Assembly: GCA_947179155.2 (NCBI GenBank)
Contig: OX359265.1
Location: 56,617,040 to 56,681,039 of the forward strand
From: Hedera helix
Lineage: Eukaryota; Streptophyta; Magnoliopsida; Apiales; Araliaceae
Direction: 5' to 3'
Length of the DNA: 64,000 nt
Below, piece after piece: positions 57,206 through 64,000 of this stretch (position 1 is the stretch's first letter; each line of letters begins with the position of its first letter). Both the position numbers and the translations under genes were made by a program. Under the pieces are notes generated by a model. The model was not told the origin of the DNA and ran no database searches. It worked only from the letters and a program-made list of their open reading frames with translations.

Positions 57206-60200
57206 CCAAGAATACTGTATTACGTATATATAATAAGAAATGTTTAAAATATTTCCTTCGTCCCACAATAAAATATCATTCATAAAATTTTTAAATAACG
57301 TCATTTTTTCATATTTTTTCCCAATTTTTTAAAAATAATAAATTGTTAAATACTAAAGGATGCGTTTCTCATACATATTTCTATTTCTTGGAAATAATAA
57401 AATTGTCAGCTTAGTTTTACTGGGGCATGATAATAAAATTATGTTAACAAAATTGAGAATTTATCAAGAACTCTTTTGGAGGGGAAAAAGTCAACAAATT
57501 AGACTTTATATGTGAACTAGAATAGCAGTAATAACAGTCCCAAATTAAAAGGAACAACCATCTGACACCTTGGCTTGGTAGCTATTTCTTTAAACGTTCA
57601 GGTTGAAGACAACTTTGACTTGATATAAAAGAAGTTCCTTCAGTTGAGGAAATTTTTGAACGGTAAAACATTCAAATATTCAATGTGAAGGATTTAATAA
57701 TATGTATATATCTATTAATTTATACAAATATAATAATGAGAATAAAAGTCATATTTTCAAAGCGTAATAATTTTTGGTGCAGAATATGTAGTATTGTCAA
57801 AAATCAAACCCAAACTCAAATGGCGTCTCCGAACTACAATCCTTGTGGAATGAGAACGGAGAACAACTTCACGATCTGTAGCAAAATAAAAATTCAGTTG
57901 TTATGTTTGGAGCTCTGTATGTTTTGACTTAATCACTGAGAATTGATAAATGGATGGATCATCAGATGAACTGGAGTAGTGGGTTTAATATAGGTGTAGT
58001 GGTTTAACCCATTCCCTATAAAACCTCCAACCACTCAGAATATTAATGTTATAATTATAACGTTATCTGACTAAGTCCATTAGTCATCTGACTAACCTTT
58101 AAATGGGTCGGATCCTCCATGGACGCCTCATTTGGATACCCAGATCCAATATCTCTCACTTGCCCATGGCAGGGACGACGTAATCATCACATTTACCAAA
58201 ATTAGCTCAAACCAAAATAACATGTATCCATATTTGTCGGATCGTGCGACCGTTGAGTTCACCTGCAATGTGGGAGCTCTACACCAAACCCGTTAGGGCT
58301 AACATAGAGACATCTACCCTTTAAAGAAAACAGTGCAGGAGCTCTCACGTCAAACTCAATTAGTTCACGTAGAGACTACAACCTATAAACTCATAGTACC
58401 CCAGACACATTTAAATTTTACTAGGTTAAGTATCTTTAATCCCTCAGAGAGCCATACTTAACCACCTTTGGGCCTAAGTCCATTTCGTATCTCACTTATT
58501 ACTATATCGCTTTCAAAGCGTTATAGTTGTCGACAACAAGTGCAGAACGAGGTGAAATCAAATTATCTTCTCTTTGCCCTAATACTATTTAGATATGAAT
58601 CAACTGCTTTCTCAGAATCGGTCCTTAGAATCTCATCAATCCTGATCTTAGGAATCGAAACCAAAGTAGCAACACTAATCCATGTTTTTGTAGTATAGTC
58701 AAAGATCACAAATAACACTTGATGTAGGAATAAAGATTTTGTTCTACAGGATTCACACGGCGATAAAACATGGATCCATTCTCTCACTTCCTTTATATAG
58801 TCGTTAAACACATGTAGAACTCTCACAACATACTATTATTCTATAGCCTTGTTGTGCGAACCTTAATCTAGTCACTCCCAGAGTGCCTAACTCGAACATT
58901 TCAAACTGCTCGCTTATTAAAACATCACATTTGAAATTTTGCATCCGATTATCATGTTATGGCAGACAATCACATCTATATGAGCATATGTCCTATGGTC
59001 ATGTTGTACGGATCTTAGTTCAGTCGCTTTACAAGCGCCTAACTCGAATTTTCAGATTGCTCGCTTTCCCTAACGCCAACTCTGAACTTCGCATCTGACT
59101 ATCAATACAGGTTAATATAGACGGTAGGGTATACTATATTCGGTTAATCCAAATTAACCTCATCTTGACCCATGCCAAGGCGACATAATATTTCATATTG
59201 CTTGCTAGCAAGCGCCAATTGATTGTTATCCAAAACATCAAAAAATCGCTACTCAAAGCGCCAATATTTAATTATTATTGCTATTTAGATTATGATTTTG
59301 GCATAATAGTAATATTTGTTTGAAAAATGATTAAATATTGAAATAATATTTTTTTAAATATACTTATAGTTATTTTTGAAAAAGAAATAAGAAAGTTGTT
59401 AAATAATAGAGTTGTTCTAATGACATTTATTTGTTCTAAATTTATATTTATGAATCATTCGACTATTAATTTTGTATTCAGCAATATTGAGGTAAGTGAC
59501 TTTTCGAACTATTTAGTATTTTGAAATTATTGTTTATAATTATGTATGCTTTAGTAATTATTTGGATGCCTAAATGTATTGTTTCAAAAATTGTTATACT
59601 TTATTTAAGGCTTCCATTTGAATGCAAATGTTACACTTGTATTTTGTTAAAAACCCAGATCAAGTATCAAAATTGAATTTTGATTTAGGAAATGAGATTA
59701 TGTAATTTTGAACTGTGAAATAAATATAGTTTTGAATATTGAAAATATTGAGAAATTATTTTTAGAATCCTCAGTCCGACTATGTATAGAATCTATTAGT
59801 ATTTACGCTAGTTCTAGAACAATTTAGGGCTTACTAAGGAGTACACCTTTAGATACCCTTCGGGGGGTGTTATTCGGGATGCGTGCATGATAAGATACCT
59901 TAATAGGGGGTGTATCATTGTCATTATTAAACATAAGGGTCGTGTTACAGGGCTGCTGTAACCTTAGTCGCAAGGGCTGTGAATTAAAAGATACATCGAA
60001 TATATTGAAATCGTTCATATTGAAATCATTTTCAAATTGCGTTTTATGATTATTGATTTTGATTTTGAATGTATATATCGACTATTATTATCGAACAAGA
60101 AAATATTATTTTCAATAAGTAAGTTTACTATTATTATTGAACAAAAAGTTATTTTAAAAAAGTGTTTTGCAAACTATATTTCATCTACCTAAATAGTAAA

Positions 60201-60720
60201 GATTGTCACTTGTTGAGTTTTACTGTTCACCCTTATATTAATTTTTACAGAATACCTTGTTAAGAGCCGAGCACTGTGAATACTTTTGTGGATGACTGAA
60301 ATTCTCTTTTGTTTAAGACGTTATTAGTATTTTGATAAGTTTTTTGTTTAATGGAGTTATGTCTCAAAAGTTATGTTTTCGGTATTTAGTTATTGAACTT
60401 TAGTGTAATTTTGATAATGAAAGACTATTTGGTTTCAAGTTAATTTCATTATTGTGTTTTAGTTTAGACTGCGCTATTGATATTGTTGTCTTGTGGGCCT
60501 TCGGACTTGCGGCGTGTAAAACTATGGACATATAACGGATTCGGGATGTTACAAAATATGAATCTTGTTTTTTGAGAAATGTATATTAAAAATCTGTTAA
60601 TTTTTTAATTTATGTGTATATTCATCAACGGTTTCTGTTAGACTGTTACTCGATCGATGTGTATATTCATTAATTTGAATTGAACTTATATGCATGCAGA
60701 CGTTGATCTGCCAATGAAAG
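57206..60720. other. AT-rich region with LTR-like non-coding remnants
   Basis: A half MITE end (CCTTCGTCCCACAATAA) lies near 57257. The stretch 57950-59170 has a retroelement-leader-like composition and includes a diverged tandem duplication (58835-58960 and 58982-59105). An LTR-like end CGGATTCGGGATGTTACA closes at 60553. I could not find its other boundary. No coding sequence is supported. Confidence 0.35.
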
Positions 60721-60722
60721 GG

Positions 60723-60915
60723 GATTCAATTGCGGCAAGAATAGAAGGATTGGATTGACACTTGGAGGTGACATTGATAGCGACGGTACCCAAAGAGGAA
60801 CTGTTTTACAATACTTAGATTTGGGAGATCATGGACTACTGGATCATTCAGCTAAACAACAAGCTGCTGCTGATGACGATGATGGAGATCGCAGACGACG
60901 TCCTATAAAGTAATC
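60723..60915 (+). other. unassigned exon-like coding segment
   Basis: One frame reads about 55 codons, roughly 60745-60915, from GFNCGKNRRIG through GGDIDSDGTQRGTVLQYLDLG to an Asp/Arg-rich end DDDDGDRRRRPIK and a stop. Composition and codon use look coding, and a TGCAG acceptor-like site lies at about 60695. The upstream frame is closed by a stop near 60710, so it would need a spliced 5' part. I do not recognise the family. Confidence 0.35.
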
Positions 60916-63900
60916 AAGAAATAATTAAGTCCTTAATATAAGTTACTCTTGGTTGTTTTTTCAATTTTTTTGTATAATTAAATAATTGCTGTGAACCTTT
61001 TAATTCTAATTATTAATTTAGATTTGTAGTTCATATTTCTTTTACAAATCAAATTAATTAAGTCTAAGATTTGAAAGTAAACATCGTAGGTAGCAGATTT
61101 AATTAATTCAAGTATCTTTATTGGTTTATGATTATCAATAACCTATACGTGTCTAATTCTGCCTAGTAATTAAGTGATGCATATTAATTAGGGACTGGGG
61201 TCAGGGTGCTAACAAAACCATGTGAGAGAGGGAGAGGGAGGGGGAGAGGGAGAGAGAGCGCTACATGCTTTATATTGGTAATGATTTTGTGTTACTTTGT
61301 GTTTGTATTACCTTTAAAAGAAATCGAACTCCTTTTTAAAAAAAATAAAATATTATTTAATTTTATTCATTTCCTTGATCATTTTAATTTCTAATTTTTC
61401 CCACAAATTCCTTTTAATAAAAGATTAATTATGTGCTCTTATTTGTTCCAGTGTTATATATCTATATATATATATATTTGAATATTATATTGTTATTATA
61501 TTTTTAACAAATAGTATACTCCTTTCATTCGAGAGATTCTCACTTGTCATTTTCTTTCCACAAAATAATTTCTCTTTGTGATTATACATTGTATAAAAAA
61601 TATAATATTTTTAAATTTATCATCATAACTTTATTATCATACCACAATATTAAATTAATAATTTATTATTTTTAAAAATATAAATAAAATAAAATATATC
61701 ATTAATATTCGTATCTCTTTCATATGAAACTCTCTGCACAATTTTTAATCAAGACTCTTCTTATTAAACGAATAGAGGATTACTTAGTGAGAATGTAGGG
61801 GTACTTAACTTAATTTCTAGAAACAATAGATGGTGGGGCAAGACATGTGTTAGTGTGTTTTAGATAAATGAAAAAAAAATGATAGAAAATTATAAGGTTT
61901 TTTTATTTAATTAGGTTGTTAATGGTTTTTTTTTTTAATAAAGAGAAAATAAAATAAATTGATGAAAAATTTAATTATTTTTTTGTCAGAGTCTTTTGCT
62001 TACAAAACGACAAATTTGAACAAAAAACTAAATAATATAAGTAAATATTTTATAATTCCAGTTGTATCTTTTATATTATAAACGCAATAAAGCTCTAACA
62101 TAAAGATAAAATAATATTTTAGACATAAAATTTAGATTTTATTTTTTCTTTTCTATTAACATAAAAGAAAAACTTATAAAATTTATATTCTTTTATTTAC
62201 TATTCAAATTTAAGTTTTCACTCGTAAAATAATGTTAGGATCTATTTAGAAATAACTTGTAAATAGTTTTTTATTTTATTAGTGTTCATATATGATTTTT
62301 TTTAATTTATAAATTGACTTATAAATATTTTTTGAAAATTAATTTCTTTTTTACTTTTTAAAAAAAAATTATAAGTCATTTTAAAATAAATAAATTTGAT
62401 CAAATATAAAAAATCTTTTACCTTCCTTTTGAGAATTTTTTAGAATTTATTTTAATTTATAAGTTATATAAACTTAACACATTTATAATTTATTTTAACT
62501 TAATTTATAATTTATAAACTAAATACGTGTCAAAAACTTTTATTTAAAAAATAATATTTTTAATATTTATACATATGCTTCTCTTATATAAAAATGAGGC
62601 ATCCTACTTTCAAATGAAAAAAAATTATATATAAATATAAAAATAGTGCTCCTATTTTATTTATAAATCGTATTTATAAGTGATTTTAAAATAATTACTG
62701 CAAAACAACAGGTGAATCACCTGACCGTCGGTGGACGTCTCTATACATATATAAACTCCGAAAAATAGCATTTCGATTTTCAAGTGATACCAGAACTTTA
62801 TCCCAAAAGAAGGTGATTCCAGAAAGAAAGTGTCTCTCGAGCATTTACTGGCGAAGATCCGTTTACACGGTCGAACTCCGGTCGTCGGAAGGAGTAGCTC
62901 CGGCTCTTCGCTGTTGACTCAGTTACTTTATCAGCAAATACATCATGAATCCTGAATAGTGTGTAGCTTATCCCTTTTTCTCAGAAATATTATTTATTTT
63001 GTTGTACTTTAGGTATCCAAGCCATTAGATCTGTCTTAATTGAGTTTATATTTTTTCGAAGAAATTTTAATGGACATTTAGAATTATCTTTTGTTGACAA
63101 TATTTCCCAATTTAGGTCAGCATTTAAAATTGACATAATATCGGTTGCAAATTATCCATATACTTGCTTTTAATGCTGATTCATGGTGTAGAAATAAAAT
63201 GCATATTATTGGAATTGTTTTAATATTATGTATGTTTGCATTTAATTTCATACATGGAATTGAAAGTGAGAATTTATTGAGAAAAAAAACCTTCTTTTCT
63301 CTACCTGCTACTGATTTCATATCATTACAATGATTTGGGTAATGATAGCTATTCTCTTTTTTTCAGTAAATTGTACGACCGAAATGTATGCAAAAGCTAT
63401 AAAAAATAAAATAAAAGACAAAAAATTACCGAGTTTAGTCATAGCTGATTACAGATTAATTTTATTGTTTTTACTTGCTTCATTCAAAATGCTTGGTATA
63501 TTAGGATTCTTGGTGAAGTTATTGCACAGTCAATTAGTATATCATAGGCTTTACTCCCCCGATTTTTGGGTAAATTTGTTAATAATTAGATGATTTCTGT
63601 AGCTAAATTACAAGGCATTAGAAGATGTATGAGAATTGAGAAATGTGTGGAGGGGTAAATAATTTCATTGGACGAACTTTGGGCATAATGTCATGACCAC
63701 ATTTTGTAGCGCATAAAAATAACTAGCTGAGAACGCAGAGCATGTATTTTGAAATATTCATTAATGGCATTAGATTATTTCTCCAGTGGAGTGTGGACAA
63801 TGATTGCCTTCATCCTTATATTTTTCTTTCTTTCAAGCTCTCAAATGTCGAGATTACCAATTTTTTTTATCACTGAAGAATGTTATCTCAAGTATGATAC

Positions 63901-64000
63901 TGGAAATACTTGGCATATTCAATATTGATGCTGGCACTAGAAGTGGAAGGTGCTGAGGGATGTACCACATAAGCTCTTTTTTAAGGCCTTTTCCTTGTTC
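60916..64000. other. AT-rich terminal region, no supported gene
   Basis: A (GA)n-rich run lies at about 61222-61258. A possible worn Stowaway-like MITE lies at about 61519-61775, with CTCCTTTCATTCG and a related inverted end. A GC-richer stretch at 62780-62930 looks like a 5' leader of a gene that may continue beyond the window, but no open frame follows from it. The small frames after 63100 are not convincing. Confidence 0.35.

Noticed and set aside
57685..57927. 80-codon frame containing MASPNYNPCG
   Set aside because: The AT-rich N-terminal part and lack of any family signal suggest chance.

Overview
The window is AT-rich nuclear DNA from a flowering plant, most likely a eudicot. The evidence is spliced genes with GT-AG introns, a pollen-type pectin methylesterase, a plant SUVH histone methyltransferase, plant Ty1/copia and Ty3 retrotransposons, and Stowaway, Harbinger, hAT and Mutator-type DNA elements. 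I cannot name the species from sequence alone.

Four host genes can be reconstructed completely. (1) 993-2968 (+) is a four-exon pectin methylesterase of 367 aa. (2) 4657-21046 (-) is a six-exon nuclear poly(A)-binding protein (PABN type, one RRM, 222 aa). Its 669 coding bases spread over 16.4 kb because introns 2, 3 and 5 are very long. (3) 22807-26365 (+) is a six-exon Mediator subunit 31 gene (203 aa), head-to-head with the PABN gene. (4) 50499-53246 (+) is a single-coding-exon SUVH5/6-like protein (915 aa) with SRA, pre-SET, SET and post-SET domains and an unusual 9-residue tandem repeat between SRA and pre-SET.

Most other structure is mobile DNA. PABN intron 2 (9.8 kb) holds an LTR fragment (11576-12200), a truncated and frameshifted Ty3 element (12205-17421, with one LTR and a primer-binding site) and a complete 1.87-kb non-autonomous LTR element (17491-19358). 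A degenerate hAT transposase fragment lies just past MED31. A Ty1/copia element (32246-43625) was split by a 6.1-kb Mutator-like inverted-repeat element (34782-40896). That element was itself invaded by a 4.2-kb solo-LTR-like unit (35560-39739). The copia 3' LTR also carries a Harbinger-type MITE (42994-43374). The target-site duplications support this order of insertion.

Two elements with GGCC-rich ends (about 30338-31722, and 56383-57197 with a perfect 8-bp target duplication) look like hAT-type non-autonomous elements. From about 46020 to 49440 lies a divergent 27-28-bp minisatellite, cut by a 1.3-kb solo LTR with a perfect 5-bp duplication. The stretch from 57.2 to 64 kb is mostly AT-rich DNA with LTR-like remnants and one unassigned coding-looking exon (about 60723-60915).

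The host genes have unrelated basic roles (cell-wall modification, poly(A) tail binding, transcription coactivation, histone H3K9 methylation). I see no operon-like or cluster logic, and no convincing undescribed biochemical system. The most notable items are the nested insertions, the expanded but apparently intact PABN gene, the minisatellite and the repeat insert in the SUVH protein.
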